Shown here: in pieces, positions 7,001-14,620 of the stretch
How positions within the stretch are numbered: position 1 is the first letter of the stretch
How the letters are laid out: each line of letters opens with the position of its first letter
Assembly (NCBI GenBank): GCA_047974165.1
Contig: JBKECB010000043.1
Span: 1 to 18,089, forward strand
Direction of reading: 5' to 3'
Origin: Lactovum sp047974165
GTDB taxonomy: Bacteria; Bacillota; Bacilli; Lactobacillales; Streptococcaceae
Length of the DNA stretch: 18,089 bases
Translations under genes and position numbers: made by a program
Notes under the pieces: model-generated
Database searches by the model: none
What the model was told of the DNA's origin: nothing
What the model saw: only the letters and a program-made list of their open reading frames with translations

Positions 7001-9156
7001 ACTTAAAAGAAATAAAAGATGTGAGCTATTTTAAGCTAAATAATGAAATTAATCGTCCTATCAATGGGCAAATTCCATTACATAAGGATTTAGAAGCTTT
7101 GGCAGCTTTTAACAAAGAAAATTTAGAGCCGCATTTGAAAAAGTTTTCAAGTCTTCGTGAAAAGATTGATTTTTTAATCTCAGAAGATTATATTGAAGAG
7201 GCTTTTATTAAAAATTATCGTTTTGAATTTATTGAAGAACTTTTTGATTTACTTTATGCTCAAAACTTCGAATTTAAGTCTTTTATGGCTGCTTATAAGT
7301 TTTACAATCAATATGCATTAAAAACAAATGATGGCAGTCAATATTTAGAACGTATTGAAGATCGTGTTGCATTTAATGCCTTGTATTTCGCTGATGGAAA
7401 TGAAGAGTTGGCGATTGACCTTGCAAAGGAAATGATTAGTCAGCGTTATCAGCCAGCAACTCCAAGTTTTTTAAATGCTGGGCGTAAGCGTCGTGGTGAG
7501 TTAGTTTCTTGCTTTTTGATTCAAGTGACAGATGATATGAATTCAATTGGACGCTCGATAAACTCGGCCTTACAGCTCTCTCGAATTGGTGGTGGCGTGG
7601 GTATTTCCCTATCAAATCTACGTGAGGCTGGAGCAGCAATCAAAGGCTATGAAGGAGCTGCCTCAGGTGTTGTTCCGGTAATGAAACTCTTTGAGGATAG
7701 CTTTTCTTACTCAAATCAACTGGGACAAAGACAAGGAGCAGGAGTTGTTTATCTGAATGTCTTTCATCCAGATATCATGTCTTTTCTTTCCTCTAAAAAG
7801 GAAAATGCAGATGAAAAAGTACGTGTTAAGACCTTGTCTTTAGGTCTTGTTGTTCCAGATAAATTTTATGAGCTAACACGTGATAATAAGGATATTTATC
7901 TCTTTAGCCCATACAGTGTTGAAAAAGAGTATGGACAGCCTTTCTCTTATATTGATATTACTGCAGAGTATGATAAGCTTGTAGCTAATCCTAAGATTAA
8001 GAAATATAAAATGTCTGCTCGAGATTTGGAAAATGAAATCTCAAAACTTCAACAAGAGTCAGGTTATCCTTACATTGTAAATGTTGATATAGCTAACAAA
8101 GCCAACCCAATTGATGGAAAAATTATTATGTCAAATCTTTGTTCGGAAATTATGCAGGTTCAAAAAGCTTCAGTTATTAATGATAAGCAAGGCTATGATG
8201 AGATGGGGGTGGATGTTTCTTGTAATCTTGGCTCAACAAATATTCTAAACTTGATGGCCTCACCAGATTTTGGAAAATCTGTCTCTGTGATGACGCGAGC
8301 ATTGACCTGGATTACAGATAATTCGCATATCTCAGTCGTTCCATCGATTGAAAATGGAAATGAGAAAGCGCATAGTATTGGACTTGGAGCTATGGGCTTG
8401 CATAGTTATTTTGCAAAAAATCATATGCATTATGGCTCAGAAGAATCTATTGAGTTTACAAGTATTTATTTTATGCTTTTAAATTACTGGACACTCAAAG
8501 AGTCTCATAATATTGCAGTAGAGCGCGCGACGAGTTTTGATGGCTTTGAAAAATCCAACTATGCCAATGGTTCTTACTTTGAAAAGTATCTGACCGGACA
8601 ATTTATTCCGAAGTCTGAAAAGGTAAAAGCTTTATTTGACGGAATCTTTATTCCTCAGATTGAAGATTGGAAGCTCTTGTCAGAAGAGATTCAAGAAGGA
8701 GGACTTTATCATCAAAATCGCTTGGCAGTAGCGCCTAATGGCTCGATTAGTTATATCAATGATTGCTCAAGTTCAATTCATCCAGTCGTCCAACGTATTG
8801 AAGAACGTCAGGAGAAGAAAATTGGGAAGATTTATTACCCGGCAGTTCATTTGGCAACAGATACAATTCCTTACTATCAGAGTGCTTATGATACAGATAT
8901 GCGTAAGGTAATTGATGTTTATGCAGCAGCAACAGAGCATGTCGATCAAGGCTTATCCATGACACTCTTTGTTCGTTCAGATATCCCAGAAGGTCTTTAT
9001 GAGTGGAAATCTGGGCGTAAGCAGACGACGCGTGATTTAAATATCCTTCGTCACTATGCTTGGCGTAAGGGTCTAAAATCAATTTATTATGTTCGAACAT
9101 TTACAGATGATGGGGATGAAATTGGCTCTAACCAGTGTGAAAGTTGTGTGGTCTAA
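6997..9156 (+). CDS. nrdE: Class Ib ribonucleoside-diphosphate reductase, large (catalytic) subunit
   Basis: Reduces ribonucleoside diphosphates to deoxyribonucleoside diphosphates in complex with NrdF. The 719-residue protein lacks an N-terminal ATP cone, as expected for NrdE. Active-site residues fall at a constant -6 offset from Salmonella NrdE: Cys172 in VSCFLIQ, Asn380, Cys382 and Glu384 in SNLCSEI, and Cys409 in VSCNLGSTN. The adjacent tyrosines in KIYYPAVHL fit the radical-transfer path. The mobile C-terminal redox pair is CESC, four residues before the stop, and receives electrons from NrdH. The start codon overlaps the nrdI stop and has GAGG just upstream. The frame is complete. Confidence 0.98.
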   Translation: MNLKEIKDVSYFKLNNEINRPINGQIPLHKDLEALAAFNKENLEPHLKKFSSLREKIDFLISEDYIEEAFIKNYRFEFIEELFDLLYAQNFEFKSFMAAYKFYNQYALKTNDGSQYLERIEDRVAFNALYFADGNEELAIDLAKEMISQRYQPATPSFLNAGRKRRGELVSCFLIQVTDDMNSIGRSINSALQLSRIGGGVGISLSNLREAGAAIKGYEGAASGVVPVMKLFEDSFSYSNQLGQRQGAGVVYLNVFHPDIMSFLSSKKENADEKVRVKTLSLGLVVPDKFYELTRDNKDIYLFSPYSVEKEYGQPFSYIDITAEYDKLVANPKIKKYKMSARDLENEISKLQQESGYPYIVNVDIANKANPIDGKIIMSNLCSEIMQVQKASVINDKQGYDEMGVDVSCNLGSTNILNLMASPDFGKSVSVMTRALTWITDNSHISVVPSIENGNEKAHSIGLGAMGLHSYFAKNHMHYGSEESIEFTSIYFMLLNYWTLKESHNIAVERATSFDGFEKSNYANGSYFEKYLTGQFIPKSEKVKALFDGIFIPQIEDWKLLSEEIQEGGLYHQNRLAVAPNGSISYINDCSSSIHPVVQRIEERQEKKIGKIYYPAVHLATDTIPYYQSAYDTDMRKVIDVYAAATEHVDQGLSMTLFVRSDIPEGLYEWKSGRKQTTRDLNILRHYAWRKGLKSIYYVRTFTDDGDEIGSNQCESCVV

Positions 9157-9596
9157 TGTCTTGGATAATTAAGAAATTTGAAGAGCTAACAGTATTTGAA
9201 TTACATGAAATTTATAGCTTGCGTACTTCTGTTTTTGTTGTCGAACAAGACTGTCCTTATCAGGAAGTGGATATAATGGATTTAAAGGCAAGTCATTTGT
9301 ATTATGAGAAAAACTCTGAAATTTTGGCCTATCTTCGAATTTTACCTGCAGGAAGTTATTTTGAAGAGCTTGCTCTGGGTCGTGTCTTGGTCAAGAAAAA
9401 TGCGAGAGGTCATGGATTAGCTAAGGAGCTTTTAGAAAAAGCAATAGAGGCTGTTGCTAATCAAGCTATTAGGATTGAAGCACAGTGTTATTTGAAGGAT
9501 TTTTATAAATCTTTTGGTTTCAAAGAGGTCTCAGACGAGTTTTTAGAAGATGGTATCCCTCATGTTCAGATGCTAAAAAATAAAAAGAATATATAA
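9156..9596 (+). CDS. ElaA-like GNAT family N-acetyltransferase
   Basis: A small cytoplasmic acetyltransferase of 146 residues. The N-terminal half matches the ElaA family: LRTSVFVVEQDCPYQEVD followed by an acidic DLKASHL stretch. The acetyl-CoA pyrophosphate loop (GNAT motif A) is RVLVKKNARGHGLAKELL, and a Gly-Phe near YKSFGFKEVS marks the C-terminal motif. The substrate is unknown for the family. The chosen ATG overlaps the nrdE stop as TAATG; a TTG at 9144 is in frame but would add non-conserved residues inside nrdE. It sits between nrdE and nrdF and must be cotranscribed with them, which is unusual and leaves a possible role in nucleotide metabolism open. Confidence 0.88.
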   Translation: MSWIIKKFEELTVFELHEIYSLRTSVFVVEQDCPYQEVDIMDLKASHLYYEKNSEILAYLRILPAGSYFEELALGRVLVKKNARGHGLAKELLEKAIEAVANQAIRIEAQCYLKDFYKSFGFKEVSDEFLEDGIPHVQMLKNKKNI

Positions 9597-9608
9597 AGGA
9601 AGTAAATT

Positions 9609-10583
9609 ATGAGTTACGATAGGAAAGGAAATGCCACAAACTATGCGGCAATCAACTGGAATGCAATTGAAGACAGAATTGATAAGTCAACCTGGGAAAA
9701 GTTGACTGAGCAGTTTTGGTTAGATACTCGTATTCCTGTATCCAACGATTTAGATGATTGGCGTGCCTTATCAGCACAAGAGAGAGATACATTTTCAAAA
9801 GTCTTTGCTGGTCTAACCTTACTAGATACTGTCCAATCACAAGATGGAAATCTCTCGATGCTTGAAGATGTAAGAACAATGCAAGAGCGTGCTGTTTTTA
9901 ATAACATTCTCTTTATGGAGTCGGTTCATGCCAAGTCTTACAGTACTGTATTTTCAACCTTACTTACCTCTACTGAAATTGAAGAATTATTTGATTGGGT
10001 AGATCATAATGAATATGCTCAGAAAAAAGCAGAAATTGTCAATGATATTTATCAAAATGGCAGTCCTTTGCAGAAAAAAATTGCCTCTGTTTTTCTTGAG
10101 AGTTTCCTCTTTTATAGTGGATTTTACACACCACTTTACTACTTGGGAAATAATAAGATGAATAATGCAGCTGAAATTATCAAACTTATTTTGCGTGATG
10201 AGAGCGTTCATGGAACTTATATTGGCTATAAGTTTCAGCTGGGCTTTAATGAGCTTGAAGAAAAAGAACAAGAAGAGTTGAAAGAATGGATGTATGATTT
10301 GCTCTATACTCTTTATCAGAATGAAGAGAAATATACAGAACTCTTATATGATGATCAAGGTTGGACAGAGGAAGTTAAGATTTTCCTTCGTTACAATGCG
10401 AATAAAGCTTTGATGAATCTTGGACAAAATCCTCTTTTCCCAGATACAGCAGATGATGTTAATCCAATCGTTATGAATGGAATCTCTACAGGAACTAGCA
10501 ATCATGATTTCTTTAGTCAGGTTGGAAATGGTTATCTCTTGGGTGAGGTTGAAGCAATGAATGATGAAGATTATTTTATCTAA
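9609..10583 (+). CDS. nrdF: Class Ib ribonucleoside-diphosphate reductase, small (radical) subunit
   Basis: Carries the dimetal-tyrosyl radical that starts catalysis in NrdE. All cofactor residues are present at a constant +6 offset from Salmonella NrdF: metal ligands Asp73, Glu104, His107, Glu164, Glu198 and His201, and radical Tyr111 (ESVHAKSYS). The length of 324 residues is standard and the C-terminal tail is acidic and aromatic (EAMNDEDYFI), as needed for docking to NrdE. AAGGA lies 7 nt before the ATG, 12 bp after the acetyltransferase gene. It is the last gene of the operon. No strong terminator follows: only a weak interrupted hairpin near 10590-10615 without a T-run, so some readthrough to rpmE2 is possible. 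Confidence 0.98.
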   Translation: MSYDRKGNATNYAAINWNAIEDRIDKSTWEKLTEQFWLDTRIPVSNDLDDWRALSAQERDTFSKVFAGLTLLDTVQSQDGNLSMLEDVRTMQERAVFNNILFMESVHAKSYSTVFSTLLTSTEIEELFDWVDHNEYAQKKAEIVNDIYQNGSPLQKKIASVFLESFLFYSGFYTPLYYLGNNKMNNAAEIIKLILRDESVHGTYIGYKFQLGFNELEEKEQEELKEWMYDLLYTLYQNEEKYTELLYDDQGWTEEVKIFLRYNANKALMNLGQNPLFPDTADDVNPIVMNGISTGTSNHDFFSQVGNGYLLGEVEAMNDEDYFI

Positions 10584-10607
10584 AAAATAAATGTAGTCAC
10601 TTTTTAC

Positions 10608-10636
10608 TTGCATTTAGTCTCTAGTTCTGATAAACT
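10608..10636 (+). promoter_or_regulatory. rpmE2 promoter
   Basis: TTGCAT (10608-10613) is followed after 17 bp by TAAACT (10631-10636), with an extended TG at 10628-10629. Transcription would begin around 10643, producing a leader of nearly 90 nt before rpmE2. Confidence 0.6.
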
Positions 10637-10640
10637 TTAA

Positions 10641-10715
10641 AGGTATGCTTTGTGCCTATTGGCGATGAAGTGAATTAACTTTGGTCTGGCAGATTTGCAA
10701 AAATAAAGACCAAGG
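10641..10715 (+). ncRNA. Candidate structured mRNA leader of rpmE2
   Basis: Two hairpins can be drawn in the rpmE2 leader. A small one pairs AGGTA (10641-10645) with TGCCT (10653-10657). A longer one pairs CTTTGGTCT (10679-10687) with AGACCAAGG (10707-10715), 9 bp with one G-U, and its loop contains a possible inner GCA/TGC pairing. The second arm ends 6 nt before the AAAGGA ribosome site of rpmE2. There is no T-run after it, so translational control fits better than attenuation. Leaders bound by L31 have been described in several bacterial groups including Firmicutes; whether this one belongs to such a family is inference. Confidence 0.45.
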
Positions 10716-10729
10716 CAGAAAGGAAAATA

Positions 10730-10981
10730 ATGAAGAAAGATATCCATCCTAATTATGGACCAGTTGTATTTATGGATACATCAACTGGCTATCAATTCTT
10801 GAGCGGTTCGACAAAAGGATCGAAAGAAACTGTCAAATGGGAAGACGGTAACGAATACCCGCTAATCCGCGTGGAAATTTCATCTGACAGCCACCCATTC
10901 TATACAGGACGTCAGAAATTCACTCAAGCTGATGGTCGAGTGGATCGCTTTAACAAAAAATACGGTCTTAAAAACGACTAA
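10730..10981 (+). CDS. rpmE2: 50S ribosomal protein L31 type B
   Basis: A component of the large ribosomal subunit near the central protuberance. The 83-residue sequence begins MKKDIHPNYGPVVFMDTST, typical of the type B (zinc-independent) paralogue. The zinc-binding cysteines of type A L31 are absent and the longer type B C-terminus (FYTGRQKFTQADGRVDRF) is present. AAAGGA lies 6 nt before the ATG. Codons look more biased than in the neighbouring genes, in line with high expression. It is a single-gene unit with its own promoter, a structured leader and a strong terminator. Confidence 0.97.
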   Translation: MKKDIHPNYGPVVFMDTSTGYQFLSGSTKGSKETVKWEDGNEYPLIRVEISSDSHPFYTGRQKFTQADGRVDRFNKKYGLKND

Positions 10982-10986
10982 AATAC

Positions 10987-11015
10987 AAAAACTCTTCAAA
11001 TATGAAGAGTTTTTT
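10987..11015 (+). terminator. rpmE2 terminator
   Basis: ACTCTTCA (10991-10998) pairs perfectly with TGAAGAGT (11003-11010) around a 4-nt loop; the flanking A-run and T-run extend the stem and supply the U-tract (11011-11015). Confidence 0.92.
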
Positions 11016-11030
11016 GTTAAAAAATAAGTC

Positions 11031-11059
11031 TTGCCAAATATTATAAATCATGATAGGAT
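11031..11059 (+). promoter_or_regulatory. yceD promoter, predicted leaderless start
   Basis: TTGCCA (11031-11036, five of six matches to the -35 consensus) stands 17 bp upstream of TAGGAT (11054-11059), which also carries an extended TG at 11051-11052. The -10 ends exactly 6 nt before the ATG at 11066. TAG at 11054-11056 is in frame and blocks any upstream start. There is no room for a Shine-Dalgarno site. Confidence 0.7.
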
Positions 11060-11065
11060 AATAAT

Positions 11066-11593
11066 ATGAAATGGAAATTAGAAGAAATTAGAAAACAAAA
11101 AGTTATTTCCTTTGAGGAAAATTTAGATTTAAAAGCTAACTTACTTGCTAGAAATCCGGAAATCTTGAATCTCTCACTTATTTTAGCTAAGGGTGAAATT
11201 AGTTATGATAATGGAATTTATGACCTTTCAGTAGATTTGAGTTATGAAATTAGCTTGCCTTCATCAAGAAGTTTAGAGCCTGTTTTAAAGTTAAAGGAAT
11301 TTAATATTTTTGAAAGTTATTCTGAAGAAAATACAGATGAAGAAGAAAATGAGCTTATCTTAAGTTTAGAAAAAGATGAAATTTCACTAGATGAGGCTGT
11401 TGCAGATCATATTTTACTAGAGATTCCTTTACAAGTCTTAACTTCTGAGGAGGAAGGCGAAGAAGCAAAACTTCCAGAAGGAAAAAACTGGAAAGTTTTG
11501 TCTGAAAAAGACTATAAAAAAATACAAGAAGAAAAGCAGAAAAATTCTTCTGCATTTGCAGCTTTAGGTTCTTTGCTTGATGAGAGTAAGTAA
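11066..11593 (+). CDS. YceD family protein (DUF177)
   Basis: A 175-residue acidic cytoplasmic protein. The alternating strands, a central ISYDNGIYDLSVDLSYEISLP segment, acidic stretches (EENTDEEENE, EEEGEEAKLPEG) and the C-terminal AALGSLL tail match DUF177 proteins, which in many bacteria are encoded beside rpmF and are linked to 23S rRNA accumulation or large-subunit maturation. Here the gene is not next to rpmF but follows another large-subunit gene, rpmE2, with a terminator between them. It has its own strong promoter and a predicted leaderless mRNA. The characteristic zinc-binding cysteines of some L32-linked members are not present. The precise function is not known. Confidence 0.82.
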   Translation: MKWKLEEIRKQKVISFEENLDLKANLLARNPEILNLSLILAKGEISYDNGIYDLSVDLSYEISLPSSRSLEPVLKLKEFNIFESYSEENTDEEENELILSLEKDEISLDEAVADHILLEIPLQVLTSEEEGEEAKLPEGKNWKVLSEKDYKKIQEEKQKNSSAFAALGSLLDESK

Positions 11594-11617
11594 AAAGTAT
11601 CCAAAGTGGATACTTTT
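11593..11617. terminator. Bidirectional terminator between yceD and ndk
   Basis: An 11-bp perfect stem (11593-11603 with 11607-11617) closes a 3-nt loop. It has A-rich DNA on the left and T-rich DNA on the right, so it can act on both strands. yceD and ndk converge on it. Confidence 0.88.
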
Positions 11618-11620
11618 ATT

Positions 11621-12016
11621 TTATTTTGGATAGTGCTGGTTGAAATTATTAATTTCATAATTAGCTGTACGAAGTTGATCGGAAGAATGAATAGAGTTAA
11701 AAACTTTATCGATGGCATATTTTCCGCGAATAATCATCTTAATACGATTGAGTCCAATATTTACAGCATCTTCTCCCGTCAAGATATAAGCATGAAAAGA
11801 CTTATTTTCTAACTCCTCGATTAATTCTTCGTAAAAAGGTTTGTCAAGATGTACGGCATAGTGATAAGCTAAGAATTCATGACTTAAAACTCCTATATAG
11901 TCACGTTCAACTTCTAGTTTGTATTGATGAGCAATTGCCTTGATTTCTTGATCGACTTCAATTTCTAAGCCACGATTAAATACATCAGGCTTGATAAAAA
12001 TAAATGTTTTTTCCAT
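11621..12016 (-). CDS. ndk: Nucleoside diphosphate kinase, divergent short form
   Basis: Expected to exchange the terminal phosphate between nucleoside tri- and diphosphates through a phosphohistidine. The 131-residue protein aligns with NDK along its length: MEKTFIFIKPD (with the ATP-site lysine), EFLAYHYAVHLDKPFYEEL, LTGEDAV, IIRGKY and NSIHSSDQ, which carries the catalytic histidine. It departs in one place: between NRIKM and IIRGKY the usual GATNPxxAxPGT segment is missing, so most of the Kpn loop seems deleted. IHGSD is IHSSD and RGDF is RGKY. The catalytic His, ATP-site Lys, and the Arg and Asn near the active site are kept, so activity is plausible but altered oligomerisation or nucleotide handling is possible. 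AGGAG lies 7 nt upstream of the ATG. Single-gene unit, divergent from murD. Confidence 0.82.
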   Translation of the reverse strand: MEKTFIFIKPDVFNRGLEIEVDQEIKAIAHQYKLEVERDYIGVLSHEFLAYHYAVHLDKPFYEELIEELENKSFHAYILTGEDAVNIGLNRIKMIIRGKYAIDKVFNSIHSSDQLRTANYEINNFNQHYPK

Positions 12017-12039
12017 TTGCTTTCTCCTCTTTTATAAAT

Positions 12040-12048
12040 ATTTTAACA
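12040..12048 (-). promoter_or_regulatory. ndk promoter, extended -10
   Basis: Read on the minus strand, TGTTAAAAT is an extended -10 element. It leaves a leader of roughly 17 nt containing AGAGGAGAAA as the ribosome binding site. No clear -35 is seen. Confidence 0.55.
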
Positions 12049-12146
12049 TAAGTAAAAAGAGAATTCATAAATAAGACAGTTGAGAGGGGAATTATCGCAC
12101 AATAAAAAAAGTTTGTTCTAAAAAGTAAAAAAACTTTAAAGCTTTG

Positions 12147-12155
12147 TGATAAAAT
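12147..12155 (+). promoter_or_regulatory. murD promoter, predicted leaderless start
   Basis: TGATAAAAT (extended TG 12147-12148, TAAAAT 12150-12155) ends exactly 6 nt before the ATG at 12162. TAA at 12150-12152 is in frame with murD, so translation cannot start earlier. No Shine-Dalgarno site can fit and no -35 is recognised. Confidence 0.65.
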
Positions 12156-12161
12156 ATAACG

Positions 12162-13520
12162 ATGAAAAAAATTCATGATTTTAAAGAAAAGAAAATTCTT
12201 GTTTTAGGATTAGGAAAGTCAGGAACTTCAGCTGCTAAACTTTTGAAGAAGTTAGGAGCAGATGTTCAAGTAAATGATGCCGCAGAAACTTTAGCTCTAG
12301 GGCTTGAGGAGATGGGGATTACAGTTATTACTGGCTCCCATCCTTTAGAACTACTAGATGGTGTAGAACTTTTAGTGAAAAACCCAGGTATTCCTTATGA
12401 AAATATCATGGTTACTGAAGCAATAAAAAGACAGATTCCAGTTTGGACAGATATTGAGTTGGCTTATCGTGTTTCTGAAGCAGAGATTATTGCAATCACT
12501 GGGACAAATGGAAAGACAACAACAACAAGCTTAATCGAAGAGATGTTTAAGCAGGCAAATAAGCCAGCTAAAGTTGCTGGAAATATTGGAATCCCTGCCT
12601 CTCAAGTTGCTGAAAAGGTAAGCTCTCAAGAGACAATCATTATGGAAAGCTCAAGTTTCCAACTTATGGGAACAGAAAAATTCCATCCTAAGATTGCCAT
12701 TATTACAAATATTTTCTCAGCACATTTAGACTATCATGGAAGTCAAGAAGCTTATGAAGTAGCCAAGTGGAAAATTCAAAATAATATGATTGAAGACGAT
12801 TTTTTAATCTTAAATCTAGATCAAGAGAAAATGCTTTCTTATGTAAGTCAGACAAGAGCAAATGTGCAAGTTATTTCGTTAAAGAAAAAAACAAACGCTG
12901 CTTACTTATTAGAGGGTAAGATTTACTATCAAGAGGAGTATATCATGGAGGCAGATCAGTTATCATTGCCAGGAGATCATAATCTTGAAAATGCTCTCTT
13001 TGCCTTGACTGCTGCAAAGCTTTCTGGGATTGAGAATCAGGCAATTTGTAAGGCCTTGACAACTTTTACCGGAAAAAAGCACCGTCTTCAATTTTTAGGT
13101 AAGGCTCAAGGTCGTATGGCTTATAACGATACAGAAGCAACAAATATCTTAGCAACCCAAAAAGCATTAACAGGATTTGATCATAAAAAAGTATGGCTTT
13201 TCATTGGAGGTTTAGACCGTGGAAATAGTTTTGATGAGCTTTCTGATTCCTTAGTCGACTTAAAAGGAATGATCATTATGGGTGAAAGCAGTCCTAAACT
13301 TGTGAAGTTAGCTGAAAGTTTGCAAATTCCTTATCATCTCACTGAAAATGTTAAGACAGGATTGCTTGAAATTTTTCCTCAGACTGAAAAGGGAGATATT
13401 CTTTTACTAAGTCCAGCCTGTGCAAGTTGGGACCAATATAAAAATGCAGCTGAACGTGGAGATTTATTTATTGAAACGTTTGAAAACTTAAAGTTAGATT
13501 CAGAAAAGGAGATGGCATGA
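12162..13520 (+). CDS. murD: UDP-N-acetylmuramoyl-L-alanine--D-glutamate ligase
   Basis: Adds D-glutamate to UDP-MurNAc-L-alanine in the cytoplasm, the second amino-acid addition in peptidoglycan precursor synthesis. The 452-residue protein has the three Mur ligase domains. The N-terminal Rossmann-like domain starts KKILVLGLGKSGTSAAKLL. The central ATPase domain has the P-loop ITGTNGKTTTTS (Lys118), then ESSSFQL and ITNIFSAHLDYHGS. The C-terminal domain has the NDTEATN and SPACASWDQYKNAAERG motifs typical of MurD. The start is fixed by an in-frame TAA four codons upstream, inside the promoter. Its TGA overlaps the murG start as ATGA. First gene of the murD-murG-divIB operon. Confidence 0.97.
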   Translation: MKKIHDFKEKKILVLGLGKSGTSAAKLLKKLGADVQVNDAAETLALGLEEMGITVITGSHPLELLDGVELLVKNPGIPYENIMVTEAIKRQIPVWTDIELAYRVSEAEIIAITGTNGKTTTTSLIEEMFKQANKPAKVAGNIGIPASQVAEKVSSQETIIMESSSFQLMGTEKFHPKIAIITNIFSAHLDYHGSQEAYEVAKWKIQNNMIEDDFLILNLDQEKMLSYVSQTRANVQVISLKKKTNAAYLLEGKIYYQEEYIMEADQLSLPGDHNLENALFALTAAKLSGIENQAICKALTTFTGKKHRLQFLGKAQGRMAYNDTEATNILATQKALTGFDHKKVWLFIGGLDRGNSFDELSDSLVDLKGMIIMGESSPKLVKLAESLQIPYHLTENVKTGLLEIFPQTEKGDILLLSPACASWDQYKNAAERGDLFIETFENLKLDSEKEMA

Positions 13521-14620
13521 GAATTATGTTAACAGGTGGAGGGACAGGAGGGCATATTTACCCTGCTCTTGCTTTTGCCAAGTATTTAAAACAAGTAGAG
13601 CCAGATCTAGAAATTCTTTATGTTGGGACTGAAAAAGGATTGGAAAGTAAAATCGTTCCTGCAGAAGGCTATAATTTTAAAACAATTGATATTCAAGGAC
13701 TTCGTCGTTCTTTATCACTAGATAATATAAAAACAGCATTTAAGTTTTTATCTTCTATTTCTAAGGCAAAAAAAATTATTAAAGAATTTAATCCTGATTT
13801 GATTTTAGGGACTGGAGGCTACGTGTCAGCTCCAATTGTTTATGCAGGTACAAAGCTTAATATTGCAACGATTATTCATGAGCAAAATGCAGTATCTGGC
13901 TTAGCAAATAAATTTTTAGCAAAAAAGGTCTCTGCAGTCACAGTTGCTTTTCATCATGCTGAGGATCAATTTCCTAAGGAGAAAGTAAGTTTTGTAGGAA
14001 ATCCACGTGCTCAAGAGGTGGCAGATACAAAAAGTTCAGATATCTTAAAAAGTTATAAGTTGGATCCTGGGAAAAAAACAGTCTTAATTTTTGGTGGCTC
14101 TCGTGGAGCTTTGACAATTAACCAGGCAGTCGTTGCAGCTCTTCCAGAACTTGCAAAGGAAGAGTTTCAAGTTTTATATGCCTCAGGAGAGGCTTATTAT
14201 GAAGATTTTAAAGAAATTTTTGAGTCTTATGCGGACTCTGAAACAATCAGTATCCGTCCTTATATTTCAAATTTATCCGAGCTTTTATCTTCTGTAAGTT
14301 TGATTGTTGGACGCTCAGGTGCGACGACGATTGCAGAAATTACAGCGATTGGAATTCCAGCTATTTTTATCCCAAGTCCTAATGTAACGAATGACCAGCA
14401 AACTAAAAATGCAAGTGAATTAGTAGAAAATGGTGCAGCAGTATTGATAAAAGATGAAGAGTTGAATGCTGAAAAACTTATTCAAACTATTTCAGAAATT
14501 TTATCAAATGAGGTAAAATATAAAGGGATGAAGCAAGCAAGTAAAGAAGCAGGTGTCCCGGATGCCTCAGAGCGTCTTTATAAGATTGCTAAAAAATTAA
14601 TTAATGAGCGAAGAGTATAA
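13517..14620 (+). CDS. murG: UDP-N-acetylglucosamine--MurNAc-(pentapeptide) pyrophosphoryl-undecaprenol GlcNAc transferase
   Basis: Converts lipid I to lipid II on the inner face of the membrane. The 367-residue GT-B glycosyltransferase shows the N-terminal glycine-rich loop MLTGGGTGGHIYPALAFA, the acceptor-side IIHEQNAVSGLANKFLA, the second G-loop FGGSRGALTINQAV, and the donor-sugar motif GRSGATTIAEI followed by IPSPNVTNDQQTKNA. AAAGGAGA lies just before the ATG, which overlaps the murD stop by 4 nt. Its end overlaps divIB by 17 nt, so the three products are likely made in coordinated amounts. Confidence 0.97.
   Translation: MRIMLTGGGTGGHIYPALAFAKYLKQVEPDLEILYVGTEKGLESKIVPAEGYNFKTIDIQGLRRSLSLDNIKTAFKFLSSISKAKKIIKEFNPDLILGTGGYVSAPIVYAGTKLNIATIIHEQNAVSGLANKFLAKKVSAVTVAFHHAEDQFPKEKVSFVGNPRAQEVADTKSSDILKSYKLDPGKKTVLIFGGSRGALTINQAVVAALPELAKEEFQVLYASGEAYYEDFKEIFESYADSETISIRPYISNLSELLSSVSLIVGRSGATTIAEITAIGIPAIFIPSPNVTNDQQTKNASELVENGAAVLIKDEELNAEKLIQTISEILSNEVKYKGMKQASKEAGVPDASERLYKIAKKLINERRV

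Noticed and set aside
10590..10615. Terminator after nrdF
   Set aside because: The possible AAATG/CATTT pairing is interrupted, weak and not followed by T residues, and it overlaps the rpmE2 -35.
11606..11812. Plus-strand open frame opposite the ndk 3' end
   Set aside because: It overlaps the terminator and the conserved NDK frame and lacks a ribosome binding site.
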